DNA of 64,000 nucleotides from contig CM060968.1 in assembly GCA_030765045.1 (NCBI GenBank), positions 105,197,904 to 105,261,903 of the forward strand, in the 5' to 3' direction. Origin of the DNA: Tenodera sinensis (lineage: Eukaryota > Arthropoda > Insecta > Mantodea > Mantidae). The position numbers and the translations under genes were made by a program. How positions within the stretch are numbered: the stretch's first letter is position 1; each line of letters opens with the position of its first letter. Shown here in pieces: positions 1-10,784 of the stretch. The notes under the pieces were generated by a model. The model did no database searches and had not been told where the DNA came from. It saw only the letters and a program-made list of their open reading frames with translations.

Positions 1-99
1 CGGTTTACCAGTTATGCAAAGTCATCCATGGCCATAACTGGAAAATACAAGATATACATTTCATTTGTCATAAAAATATCTTAAACATATGACATTTTA

Positions 100-930
100 A
101 CTATGTTAAGTAGATTTTCCGGCCTTGTGGGCCGTGGTCGAGTTGGATTACCTTCCTCCGACGTTTCGCTGAAAACTGCGTCCAGCATCTTCAGGGTCAA
201 CCTCTGTTATTTTGGTCTAAATTAGCGGCTGCACATAAACTAAAGTTCACTGCAAACTTTCACATCCATCTTTGTTTCTAATTAGTGTGCTTGGTAACAT
301 AAATTTTCACGATCGCTCGTTCTCATGAATACCAACATGAGATTATCGCTAACGAATCTTTTTTTAATAAATTGATCTCAAATTTTATTTTCAAATGCCG
401 GCAAATGGGATGTCTCTGATCCTGGTATAAAAGAGAAAGCTTTCCGTGTCTCGGGTTTTCTTCTCCCTCTTATTAGAGCCGGGAGCCAAGTTAAGATAAG
501 CAAAACTTGGCTCCCGGCTCTAATAAGAGGGAGAAGAAAACCCGAGACACGGAAAGCTTTCTGTTTTATACCAGGATCAGAGACATCCCATTTGCCGGCA
601 TTTGAAAATAAAATTTGAGATCAATTTATTAAAAAAAGATTCGTTAGCGATAATCTCATGTTGGTATTCATGAGAACGAGCGATCGTGAAAATTTATGTT
701 ACCAAGCACACTAATTAGAAACAAAGATGGATGTGAAAGTTTGCAGTGAACTTTAGTTTATGTGCAGCCGCTAATTTAGACCAAAATAACAGAGGTTGAC
801 CCTGAAGATGCTGGACGCAGTTTTCAGCAAAACGTCGGAGGAAGGTAATCCAACTCGACCACGGCCCACAAGCCCGGAAAATCTACTTAACATAGTTGAT
901 AATGCCGGCCGTGAAAGCCCCAGGATTTAC
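100..930. mobile_element. Long palindromic (foldback) element with 11-bp target duplication
   Basis: Positions 100-490 and 506-896 are inverted copies of each other, about 391 bp per arm, with a 15-bp spacer at 491-505. I noted only a handful of mismatches between the arms, for example at the CGTTTCGCTG/CAGCAAAACG site and in ATAAAAGAG/ATAAAACAG. The right end carries about 34 extra bases (897-930, starting TGATAATGCCGGCCGTGAAA) that are not in the palindrome. ATGACATTTTA is present at 89-99 and again at 931-941, exactly where an uninterrupted family A copy has it once, so this is a target-site duplication. No open reading frame of note lies inside. High arm identity suggests recent formation or gene conversion. 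Family not recognised. Confidence 0.93.
160..194 (-). other. Hammerhead-like catalytic core motif in the palindrome arm
   Basis: On the minus strand this reads CTGAAGA, then GCTG, an 11-nt loop, CAGC, then GAAAC. This fits the conserved hammerhead pattern CUGANGA, stem II, GAAA. Stems I and III are not clearly formed by the neighbouring bases, so activity is doubtful. The mirrored copy in the right arm (802-833, plus strand) has CAAAA in place of GAAA and would be inactive. Similar CTGAAGATG...CGAAACG motifs are, from memory, common in animal repeats, so this may be a degenerate inherited motif. Confidence 0.35.
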
Positions 931-1282
931 ATGACATTTTAATCAAAATCGTTAGTCATTCTCAAGAAAATAAAAATTTTCGAAAAATTGTCCATGGAAA
1001 GGGCAGATTAGAGTGGAGGAATTTTCTTCAAAATCTTCTTGTCGCATCCTTGAAAGACATTAACCTTAAATACCAACTTTGGTTTTTAACCGACTTTTCG
1101 TTTTTGAGCTATGCTGTCCACAGACTGACAAACACACACATACACGGGCCGTTTCCTAAAAATGCTCTTTTTTGGATCCAGGGGGCCTCAAAACATATAT
1201 TTCCGGTGAAATCTCGACATGGAATTTTTCGGTGGAATACAATACTTCCTCTACTATGCTATACGTATTAGAGAAGGTAAAA

Positions 1283-2065
1283 ATGGACAACAGGACAGAT
1301 GGAAAAGCAGGGAAAGCAGTAAGAAAAACAAAACAAAAACAGATAAAAATTACGAAAAATTGAAATTCTAATAAGATAATATGTATAATTAATCATTAAA
1401 CAAAATACAATAACTTTTAGCAATTTGAACAGTATATCTACACCTTTAAACTGATATTATAAATACAGAAAATCATTTGTGTATTTGGGTAGTGTCAAAA
1501 ACCAGACTACCATATAGATAATTCTTTCACCATTGAAAAAATATATTTGTTCTTATCAGTATATGCTACAAAACACCTCATAATTGTAATTGATAAGTTA
1601 ATAGAACATTAAGAAGCATTCACAAACCCTTGTACTTCAGTACGAACACAAAATGATGCGTACGAAGAAGGCCTTATTCTAGCCAAAACACACATAGATG
1701 GCCATGATGTAACTTCAGCAAACCAAAGACAAATTTAAAAAGCAAAAATTGATCCAACTGATTCCTTTATTGCCGTTTATAAAATACTACAGAAGTGTAT
1801 TTAATGAAACAGTGTCCAAACCTATGAATAGTTCTTTTCCTATTCTGTAGATGTGGACACTGAAGTTTTTGGATGAAAAAACTTCTAAGCCTCATGTAAG
1901 AAAAGTTCGCTTTATTTCCTTTGCATTTATGTTGTAATAATAATGTGATAAACTTTACAGAAGTACCTGAACTCTGAAGACTGCAGCTCCTACTGTATCT
2001 AAAGAAGAATAAAAACATAAACATTGAGATTCCTGCATTGAAATGCTAGCCTTAATGAACAAGAT
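1283..2065. other. AT-rich stretch with no recognisable feature
   Basis: I see only short chance reading frames and no repeat relationship to the rest of the window. Confidence 0.6.
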
Positions 2066-2273
2066 GATTTCAGCGGCCAGGTGACTTTCAGAGATGAGTC
2101 AACTTTTCATCTTAATGGCATAATGAATAAACAAGTGTCCGAATATGGGGAACTGAAGGTCCGAAGAGGTCACGGAGCTCTACGAAATCAATGTATTACG
2201 CGCGTGCAGCCAGACATTTATCGACTACAGGCTCTACAAAATAAATTTATTCCAAATGCCTCTTGGTTCATAA
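2066..2273 (+). pseudogene. Mariner/Tc1-like (IS630 superfamily) transposase relic
   Basis: From 2081 the frame reads VTFRDESTFHLNGIMNKQ, which matches the block around a catalytic aspartate of the DDE domain in mariner/Tc1-type transposases. The Asp of DES is encoded at 2093-2095. The homology continues after a frameshift near 2130, where another frame reads EEVTELYEINVLRA, the position of the usual 'N-V-R-I-W-G...P-x-E-V' block. A further segment reads QTFIDYRLYK before a stop at 2271-2273. The remainder of the DDE domain and any terminal inverted repeats are not visible. It is a short, frameshifted, non-functional fragment. Family assignment rests on this one motif block. Confidence 0.7.
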
Positions 2274-2339
2274 GAAGCAGTCAGCTACATCTCATAGCAA
2301 AGCAGCACACTACTAGCAGAATCTGTAAGTATTTGAAAA

Positions 2340-2690
2340 TTCAAACTAATAACTCTTACGGTTTACTAGTTAAGCAAAAGTTATTCAGAGTTACGCGGAC
2401 TTTGAGACTATTACCAGAAAATTCATGATATACCTTTGATTTGTCATGAAAATGCCCTAAACATGAGATTTAATAAAACTTGTTAGAAGAGTTTTTGAGA
2501 AAATCAAGCTTTCATGAAAACAGTAGTTGGAATGGGTGATTCTTTTGGAATATCCTGGTGTCGCATACTTTAAATACTCCTAGCTTTGGTATTAACCGAC
2601 TTTTTGTACTTGAGTTATGCTGTTCACAAACACATAAAATCACACCCCCACACATGCACCCCCCCCCCCCACACACACACTTACACACAT
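2340..2690 (-). mobile_element. Family A repeat, divergent partial copy
   Basis: The stretch contains recognisable family A landmarks in order: ACGGTTTACTAGTTAAGCAA, GATTTGTCATGAAAATG, GTGTCGCATACTTTAAATAC and ACCGACTTTTTGTACTTGAG. It then stops in a poly-C/AC tract (2659-2690) at the place where family A carries its microsatellite. It is more diverged than most copies. Confidence 0.7.
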
Positions 2691-3429
2691 ATTCATGGTG
2701 CCTATTATGGCTTTGAGGTGTGAATCAAGTCTAATAATTAAAGGCACAAACATCTACGTTGATTGCGGAGATTTTATTCATGTGAATAGAAAAAAGTCCC
2801 TCTTAGGTATGTGTGCATTGCATAAAATGTTCTGCTAAAAAGCAACATACATTGTTTTTATCAAATAAATCATGTACTCAGCGCATTCTTTCCCAGATTC
2901 TTTTTATTTCTCAGTAAATTTGAAACTGATGAGGAATTTCCAATAAAAGTGACTTCTTGAGCCGCCATCTTGCTTGCGGCATGCAGAAAGAATAAGAAAC
3001 GTTTCAAGAGTAAATATTTTTACATCTATCGCTAACATTCCTCGGGTAGTTTTCCCTGAACAGAGGTGAACATACAAAGCTGGGATTCCTTCCTTGTCTG
3101 CAACAAGTTTTCTTTCAGAAATAATTACGTCAGAGTAAAAACGCAGGTATTGCAAGATGAGTGTTGAATAGTTGTGTGTACGGGGAGGAAGCTATGCGGC
3201 AGTGGTATGTTGTTGAACCAGAGACATGCACCTCCAGGCATCCATAAGGTAGATTTGCAAGAGCGCTTCATCAGGGCGCCCGTCCATACAAGGTCAACTC
3301 ATGCTGCAGCTTACGTCAGGAAGAAGGACATTTGCATTCCAAGGACAACACTAACCTATATCATTGTTAGTACACAAGTCACTGAAAAAAAATTTCATAA
3401 GATACAGGTTTCTTATTAATAAATTCTGA
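2691..3429. other. No recognisable feature
   Basis: There are short reading frames on both strands without family resemblance. No repeats shared with the rest of the window were noticed. Confidence 0.55.
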
Positions 3430-3909
<480 letters not shown>

Positions 3910-4040
3910 ATGTGAATACCATGCACGAAAAGTATTTAAGCCAGGGAGATTTTAGTTGCCCTGTGTCCAAGAATCCATTGGAAATAAACAAATTCTACCT
4001 ACAAAATCTCAGGTAATATATTTTAAAGTACCTTCCAGAT

Positions 4041-4345
4041 CAGCGATGTCCAAAGATCCCGAAAAAGGGTAAGTTGGGTTTACCACCTTCCACTCTTTGC
4101 CACTCTTTAACTCCCAGCCGTTCATTGTGTTGCAGTGGCGGGTTGGTTACACGTACGTAGCGTTTGATTTTTGAAAGCACTTTCACATCATGGATGAACA
4201 TTTGTTCATTGGTGACTTCGAAATGACTTTGAAGATACAGCGAGTGATCGTGGCGTAACATTTTGCGATACTGACTTTTAACATAGTTCAATTTGGAGAA
4301 AACCTGTTCGAAAATATATGTAGAGTTATACTCACTCATATACGT
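4041..4345 (-). pseudogene. hAT-type transposase C-terminal (dimerisation) relic, copy 1
   Basis: The minus-strand frame (99 codons, stop near 4040) begins SEYNSTYIFEQVFSKLNYVK and continues SQYRKMLRHDHSLYLQSHFE. This resembles the C-terminal hAT dimerisation block of GTF2IRD2-like/ZBED-like domesticated and transposon hAT proteins, where a 'STY-CEQ-FS-MN-K-K---R-RLTD-HL' pattern is usual. CAGCGATGTCCAAAG at 4041-4055 looks like a hAT terminal inverted repeat; the matching CAGGGATGTCCAACC lies, inverted, at the end of copy 2 (15821-15835). Only the C-terminus is present. On the high-coordinate side the sequence passes directly into family A. The identification rests on motif resemblance and on the second decayed copy. 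Confidence 0.72.
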
Positions 4346-4579
4346 TATTGTTCAAATGCTTATTTCTTGTTTACTTCATTTTAATCGATATAAGCATTTT
4401 CAGAATTGCTAATTTTCCGGTTGGTGCAAGGGGAATATGACAATACAGTAGGCTTTAATCGATAGTTAAATGTTTTAAAGCTAGTCCCAATGTGAAAGTT
4501 TTAAAATTCCAGTTGAGAAAAGTGTAAGTATTGCAAAACTCACGCACATAACAAGGAATATCTCTACAATGGTCCACTG

Positions 4580-4613
<34 letters not shown>

Positions 4614-4970
4614 GACATAATGTGTGCTTTAAATATCTACATTTTTTGTATAGTATGATTTGGTCTATCTTTAACGGTTTACCAGTTATACAAAAGTCAT
4701 TAAGAGTACACAGAACTACATAGGCTATAGTCAGAAAATACAAAATATACATTTAATTTGCCATAAAAATATTTTAAATATATGCCATTTTAATCAAAAT
4801 GGTTACTGTGATTTTTGGAAAATCAAAATTTTCGAAACATTTTCCGTATTCTTTTTGCGTCTACAAGAAAATTATGTCCATTATCGTGAAGAATATAGAG
4901 GAATATTGCAGGAATAGTTAGTACAAGAGTAGAGAAAATCTTGTAAGCGCAACACATCAGATTTTGTTGT
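4346..4970. mobile_element. Family A composite: minus-strand body followed by a plus-strand end
   Basis: From about 4375 to 4850 the sequence is minus-strand family A (GGTGCAAGGGGAATATGACA, then ACGGTTTACCAGTTATACAA, then GCCATTTTAATCAAAATGG). It contains a 32-base poly-A at 4580-4611. From about 4855 to 4967 it is a plus-strand family A end (ATAGTTAGTACAAGAGTAG, AGCGCAACACATCAGATTT). The usual outer terminus of the minus-strand part is missing and is replaced by the hAT relic. Confidence 0.75.
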
Positions 4971-6630
4971 ATAACTATTCAAAATTGTTTTGCTTAGGAC
5001 AAAAGTTGTGGTTATGGTAGGGAATTTATTTATTTTTATAGATTGTTGTCTTTGAACAACTCGGCTTTTGGGCTTTCGTTCCAGTAGGAAACGTCATTGA
5101 GAAGTTAATCGCGTTTACTGCAATGTGGGCTTACTGATCGTGCGTTCCATGGATCCAGAAACTTGGGAGTAGTACGATTGGGCAGGCCAAGTTGCTTGTA
5201 TGTACAAAAACAGTGTCTTTGTGACAGAGTCGATATATCCATTGGGGCTGTTTGTGAAACTGCCTTACGACAGTGTTTTGTTAGGTGGGTTGTATGTGAC
5301 GCGATTGATAGAGGCAGCAAAGTAAAACGGGAACTTGTCTGTAAAGGCGGTTGAAAGGTGAATTTACGATTAGCACTTAAACAGGGAGAAATGTATTATG
5401 TATGTGAACGTTTTAAAGCAAATAAAAGATGGCGAACTAATGTGTCGACCAGCGGAAATTTTCTCTAGAAACGGAAAGTGTAAGGTTGTGATTTATATTG
5501 ATATGTGGTAATCAAAGGTGATTAGTGTGTTTGGAAGGTATAATCATACGCCAGTGACAAATTAATGAATTCATGTGGCACTTGGAATCAACGTTTCTAA
5601 CAGAAAAATGCACAAGGAGCTGTTTTTGCGATGCAGCAAGTTAATACCTTCAGCAACAGGTAAGGTAAGTGGTAATTTTCTACATAAAGAACAGTTAAAA
5701 ACATTCTCTACGTCGAGTTTACCCCTGTTTGTGCATTTGTTCGTTTGGACCCAATGTGAGTTCTGCATTGAATACGTCATACAATTTTGGAACATGCATT
5801 GTGAATAGTGGTATCCATCTCCAATAATATTCTTCATTTTAAAAGAGAAGAAATGGAAAATTTGGAAGCCACCATCGTTTACATTTATTGCATTAGTGTA
5901 AATCACATGCAATCTGCCTTTTGTAGTGCACATTTAGTTTCTGATGTTTTAAAAAATGTTGCTTTTTTTTTTTCCACCGTTGAAATTTCCATTCTTTTTC
6001 GCATCTGTTACTATATAATGTATGGGATGTTGTACATTTTATAGTTGCCAAAATGTCATTCAAATAACATGTATTTCTGTTTTAAGTTTTTTGCATTTTC
6101 GCACAACTTATAATTTTGTACATATAGGTGCCATTTTCTCCAAAGTTATTTATTACTAGGAAGCTCAAATTTTCTGAGCTGCTAAAACATCATATGAAAT
6201 TTAAAATGAATGGAGGAAAAATTTTAAACTCATATGTAAACAGCAATTTTCATTGTAAAATTAGAATTTTTAAAAGATCGATTTTGTTCGAAATACCATT
6301 TCCTGGGTGCGCCTTAAGTTTAAACTTACTAGAACAGAGAGTTGTTGAAATAAATGCTCCTAAGTGAACATTAGCATACTAGAATGGTTTGTTTATGTGT
6401 ATTAATATACATGGATGTCATAAGCTTTACTTTGGACCCCAAAACTTGATTTTGACATATATTCTACCCCAAGTACTGTACAACGTGAAGTTTAAAATTA
6501 TGGTAATTGTTTGCAAAATCGGCCGCTCGAGAAAACGAATGAAACATAGCGCAAAGGATGCAGCTTTTATGAGTGAATACGATTTTGAAAGTTTTATTTG
6601 GCGGTCAAGCTTCATTTTCGTTTTGCCCGT
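4971..6630. other. No recognisable gene
   Basis: Several plus-strand frames of 60-83 codons follow one another here (for example 5575-5808, 5808-6044, 6128-6367), but none has a recognisable domain. The AT-richness and T-runs suggest chance. A segment near 6455-6510 (TATTCTACCCCAAGTACT, then AAAATTATG) is repeated near 7455-7515, so part of this is an unclassified dispersed repeat. Confidence 0.5.
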
Positions 6631-6631
6631 G

Positions 6632-6645
6632 TTAGGTTAGGTTAG
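6632..6645 (+). repeat. Short TTAGG run
   Basis: The bases read TTAGGTTAGGTTAG, just under three units of the arthropod telomere repeat. Interstitial runs of this length are common in insects and do not show a telomere here. Confidence 0.5.
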
Positions 6646-6747
6646 TGTATGAGTGGAGTAATAGGGTTCTGGGTTATCGAAATATTTACAACTTGGGCAG
6701 TGTTTATGCAACAATTTCAACGTAAATGTATTAAGGGAATCATTTTT

Positions 6748-6975
6748 ACTTTACTACGTATAGGTAGTATTGTATTGTATTCTACCCCAAAATTCGATGA
6801 GGAGATATCAGCGGAAATATATGTTTTGACGCCCCTTTAGCCCAAGAAAAGCATTTTTAGGAAAAGGTCCGTGTATGTGTGTGTGCGTGTGTGTGCATGT
6901 GTGTGTGCGTGCGTGTGTGTGTATGACTGAATAGTATAACTCAAAAAGGAAAAGTCGGTTAAAAGCCACTGCAGA
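6748..6975 (+). mobile_element. Family A repeat, 5' fragment with TG tract
   Basis: It begins ACTTTACTACGTATAGGTAG, carries the ATTCGATGAGGAGATATCAG and AAAAGCATTTTTAGGAAAAG landmarks, then an imperfect TG repeat (6869-6921), and stops soon after AAAGTCGGTTAAAAGCCA. Confidence 0.85.
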
Positions 6976-7029
6976 TTACATGGTCAATTTCCTTATCTCA
7001 ATAGATAAACAAACACCGTAATGGTGCGT

Positions 7030-7380
7030 CTTGAAAACAAACTCATACCCTGTATTGTCCTTACTTGTTTACTGTTGGAGTGTAGGCTAATCACAAGCGT
7101 TAGCTCCCAAAATAGTACACGAAAGCTGTTTACATCCACAAACCAGGTCAGTTTCCTGACCAACCTCATCGCAATGTTTTCGACTTACCTCATGTCTGAG
7201 AGAACAGCCTGGAATACTCTTCTACGTCTTTTAAGTGATTAATTATATCGTAATGTGTGATGTCCCATAATTACTACCGAAGCTATGTCAAAATCTTCGT
7301 ACATTCTTGTGAAATTATGCATCCAATTTGGATAAAAAACTATTTGTTTTTTCGAAATCGACTGATCAAAAAATTAAAAA
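7030..7380 (+). repeat. Dispersed repeat P1, copy 1
   Basis: This stretch matches 56580-56900 in inverted orientation. Shared blocks include TAGGCTAATCACAAGCGTTA (GTAGGCCAATCACAAGCG in the other copy), GTGTGATGTCCCATAAT and ATGCATCCAATTTGG. Copies are diverged by substitutions and indels. The reading frame 7021-7242 (73 codons) falls inside it and is not convincing. Element type unknown. Confidence 0.75.
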
Positions 7381-8213
7381 AAAAAAAAAATTAGACTTTT
7401 TTGTTTGTAACGTATGAAGTACATATTAGAAGGAAAATGTAATTACTTCCCTTCCAGCCTGTATTCTACCCCAAGTACTCTAAAGTGTTTAGTGTAAAAT
7501 TATGACTATAACTGTAACGGTCTAGGGATGTTCACGTTAGCAGTCGCCATATTTTTCATGTATTGACCAGTGTGTATAACTACCATGTGTCTTTATATCA
7601 CCATACAAACCATAGTCAACCCCCCATCAGTTATCACTGGAGGAATATCAATCAGAATATGGAATTGAAAATACTAAACTAACCTTTCCCACAAGTTTAT
7701 ATCTTTTTCCCCATAAACCAATAATGTTTCCATCACTTTATCAGGTAGTAAAAATCTTAATCTTTTTATCGTATGGGCTATTTTTGGTTTGTATTAAAAT
7801 AATTATCTATGGCAGATGCAACATTTAATGGCGGCTGATACCGGACCACTACTATTGCCCTTCCTGTTTCGCAGGATAGTTTTGTGGGTGCAAATGATTA
7901 TACTATACAACACTGCAAGGCATGGCAAGTCTCTGATTGGATTTTATGTTGACCAGCTCCTGCTGCCATTAAATTTTGTGTCGGCTATAATTAAATTCTT
8001 AACTTGAAAACTACTGGAGATATTGGAATGAACATTTTTATACGTGCTAAGGCTACGGCGTGTTACTTGTGGGATATATTTTAACACATGTTGTAGCTTT
8101 GTCCAATTTTCTTCAACTATCAACTTTGAGTAGCTCAAAACATAACCTAAATACAGAGCGAACCAACACACCACAGAACCCTGGCTGACTTCTTGCGGGA
8201 CTCGGAAGTCTGA
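7381..8213. other. Non-coding, partly repeated
   Basis: 7455-7515 repeats a segment from 6455-6510. The rest shows no recognisable gene or structure. Confidence 0.5.
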
Positions 8214-8420
8214 GGTTATTTTAACTCATTGCGAATACGTCACACACGTGCCACTCATGGGCATCTTTTGCATGGTGACCCAGCTCCTCTGTGTCCGATG
8301 TGCGCCATAAGCTTTTCCACGTCGCATGTTCTGATTGATTGTCCACGATACGCTCGTGAGCGGCAGTCGCCTGGCCTGGGTGCTACACTGCGTTCGGGAA
8401 GCACGTTTTGCGATTTTTAA
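8214..8420 (+). pseudogene. Non-LTR retrotransposon ORF2 C-terminal relic (zinc-knuckle region)
   Basis: From 8229 the frame reads LRIRHTRATHGHLLHGD, then PAPLCPMCAISFSTSHVLID, then CPRYARERQ. This is the conserved C-terminal block following RNase H in I/Jockey/R1-type LINE ORF2 proteins, with the CxxC...H...C ligands visible as CPMC, SH and DC. The upstream frame is broken by a stop at 8211-8213 and appears shifted by a base near 8225. The frame ends with a TAA at 8418-8420. It is a 5'-truncated, frameshifted copy; nothing else of the protein remains in the window. Confidence 0.8.
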
Positions 8421-8620
8421 GCTTTTAGAATGGGAATTCTTATCTTTGTATTTGATCTTTTGTTTTAGCGTTTAACTTTTCTATTTTAGCATTCAAGTGT
8501 TGCCATTTTAACTGCTTTTTAATGTTTTAACTGTTTTAGCAGTCACCTTTTAATGCTTTAAATGTTTAAGTGTTCACTTTGTAATGTTTCGACTTTTTCA
8601 ACTTTCAATTTTTTATTTTT
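8421..8620 (+). other. Probable LINE 3' UTR with degenerate TTTTAAC-type repeats
   Basis: Directly after the LINE stop there is T-rich sequence in which TGTTTTAAC/TTTTAGC-like words recur (for example at 8463-8475, 8521-8560). The position makes a LINE 3' UTR likely, but I see no clear tail or target duplication. Confidence 0.45.
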
Positions 8621-9429
8621 AACCTTTATTGCTGGGATTCGAATGTTTTACGAGCCCTTAAAGCCCACTCCCTCACTGACTGCCTCGCTCGCAGAGAGAA
8701 CCAACTCTATACTGCCAGGACTGCAGTCGAACTCCTGACCGAAGTGTATAGCCCTGGTCTGTGACGTCACATGTACTGCGTTGATTCTCCACTACGTCTT
8801 AGCTGTGTTCATATGTTAATGGTCATTTAGAAATTTCACTTATTTAACTGTGGGTTTTAGTTTCAGCTATTTCTCAATGCATTTCATCCGATAAAATAAA
8901 TATTTCTTTCCTTATATGTTGTAAATAGCTGCTCCCACAAAACCAGGGTTAATAACTTCTTTTCTGACAGGTATGTTCCAATTAATTCACTTATGCACTA
9001 TTATTTATATTGAGAAAACATAAAATATTGCTATCTTGTATCTTAGCAAGCTAATATACATTATTTAAGATTTTAAAAGTCTATCTGACCGTCGGCAATG
9101 ACGATGGAAACAAAGCGAGAGTGGAATTTCTGTGATCCAGTTTCTTGGGAAGGCGGCGAGATGGATACAATGGCAGGTTAATACCAGGAGCAGCAGGCGT
9201 TGGAATCCAACAAACATACCAATGGCATTTGATACAGTCCTCTTCAAAATTATTTGCTATATACGTCTTCAGAGAATGGCGCTTTCTTTCAAAAATGCCA
9301 AGGAAATCCTAAAATGTTCGCATACAACTATTTAGGCGCTTAAATTATAGTTCATCGGCGTCAGATTTTCAAATTGAACTCACGGTTCTTATTTTTAGAC
9401 CTACCCTAATTTTGTCAGAGTTGTCCCTT
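8621..9429. other. No recognisable feature
   Basis: Mixed-composition non-coding sequence. Short frames at 9065-9335 have no recognisable content. Confidence 0.5.
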
Positions 9430-9569
9430 CTTTTTACTTTCTCTACTATAAGTAGAGGAAGTATTGTATTCCGCCCAAAAACTTGATGTCGAGATTTCAC
9501 CGGAAGTATGTTTTGAGACCCCCTGATTAAAAAAAAAGGCATTTTTAGAAAAAGTTTCTGTGTGTGTGT

Positions 9570-9640
<71 letters not shown>

Positions 9641-10290
9641 TGTGGACAGCTTAACTCAAGAACGAAAGGTCGGTTAAAACCAAAGTTGGTATTTAAGATT
9701 AAAGTCATTCAAGGATACGACACGAAGATTTTGAAGAAAATTCCCTCATCCTAAACTACTCTTTATATGAAAAATGTTTCGAAAATTTTAATTGTTTTAA
9801 AAATGGCTCTAACGATTTTGATTAAAATCACATATGTTTAAGAAATTCTTATGGCAAATGAAATGTGTACTTTCAATTTTCTGGCTGTAGCCTATGTACT
9901 GGGTAATTTTTGAATAACTCGTAAACTGTAAAAGTTAGACAAAATCTTACTGTACAAAAAATGTAGATCTTACTAAAATGTGCAATTTATCTAAAAAATT
10001 TTTTTTGTAAAGTGAACCATTAATTGTGTGTTTTGGAGAACTTTCTATTTCTGTGAAATGTAACATCGTTACTCATTTTTTGATATGTTAACCGTGCAAA
10101 GAAAACGGAATTTGAAAGCCTACGGTATTCCCATACTCCTCTTGATCTTACAACGAAATAAACAATGAGATAATATCTGCAAATGTTTATCTCAACTAAC
10201 ACGAAGAACATAAAGGAATAGGAGATTGTAAGAATGGTTAGTACAAGAGTAGAGAAAGTCATGTGAGTGCAACACATCAGAATTTTGTAA
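9430..10290 (+). mobile_element. Family A repeat, nearly complete copy
   Basis: It runs from TTTTTACTTTCTCTACTAT to GTGCAACACATCAGAATTTT with all landmarks in order. A TG microsatellite of about 80 bp sits at 9559-9638. It is followed by AAAGGTCGGTTAAAACCAAA, GATACGACACGAAGATTTTG, GGCTGTAGCCTATGTACTG and AGTGAACCATTAATTG. Reading frames within it are by-products. Confidence 0.92.
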
Positions 10291-10784
10291 ATGTTTTTCA
10301 ATTACATTTTTAGAAACATTAGCCGATACAAAATAGATATTGCGTACCCTATTTATGACTGAGTGAGGGCATCTTGTGTTCACCGTGGTGACTTAAACCT
10401 CTGAGGCTAGGATCCAGTCTATAGGACTGTGTAGTGACAGCTGTGTGCAGGAGGGCATAGCAATTACTGATTGGTCCCGCGTAATGACAATTGGCTGGTT
10501 CCGGCTATCAGTGGCGTGCACTATCTAAATTCCAACACATTTACATCAATACTTAGTGGTAACAATGTATGTAGTAAATGATGCAAGGTGATAATGAGAA
10601 AGACGAGCATATGATCTGTGTATCTGCGAGTTTGAAAACAGTATTATTGTTTATAATATACTAGCTGAAATACCCGGCGTTGCCGCTGGTTTGACGATTT
10701 TAGACTTATGTTGAATACTAAGAGGAACCCAAATAAACAAAATAGACAAAAACACTGGGAAAACATTATGTAAAAGCACTGTTG
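10291..10784. other. Non-coding; contains the motif TAGCTGAAATACCCGGCGTT
   Basis: The motif lies at about 10672-10692, just outside the satellite block. I recall closely similar words at the edges of interspersed repeats in other animals, so it probably marks the end of an unclassified element. Nothing else is recognisable. Confidence 0.4.

Larger units (their letters stand above)
1..1282 (-). mobile_element. Family A interspersed repeat, copy 1 (interrupted, continues off the left edge)
   Basis: This is the first of many copies of the dominant repeat of the window. Read on its own strand, family A starts ACTTTCTCTACT, then has a stretch reading GTATTGTATTCCACCC, a TG microsatellite, a conserved stretch containing AAGTCGGTTAAAAACC and GATGCGACACGAAGATTTTG, and ends with GTAGAGAAAGTCATGTGAG and CAACACATCAGATTTTT. 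This copy is on the minus strand: positions 1-99 and 942-1282 are contiguous family A sequence split by the palindromic element at 100-930. It ends near 1282 with an AGAGAAGGTAAAA terminus. No coding capacity is seen. The element class is unknown; a non-autonomous DNA transposon is my inference. Confidence 0.85.

Noticed and set aside
5105..5354. Opposing frames of 71 and 63 codons as a small gene
   Set aside because: They are opposite-strand readings of the same bases without recognisable motifs or splice context.
6632..6645. Telomere or telomere-associated sequence
   Set aside because: Fewer than three TTAGG units, surrounded by ordinary interspersed sequence.
10400..10520. Similarity between this stretch and the LINE 3' flank at 32020-32110 (GATTGG, GGTTC(C/T)GGC words)
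   Set aside because: Shared words are short and their order is not convincing. An alignment would be needed.
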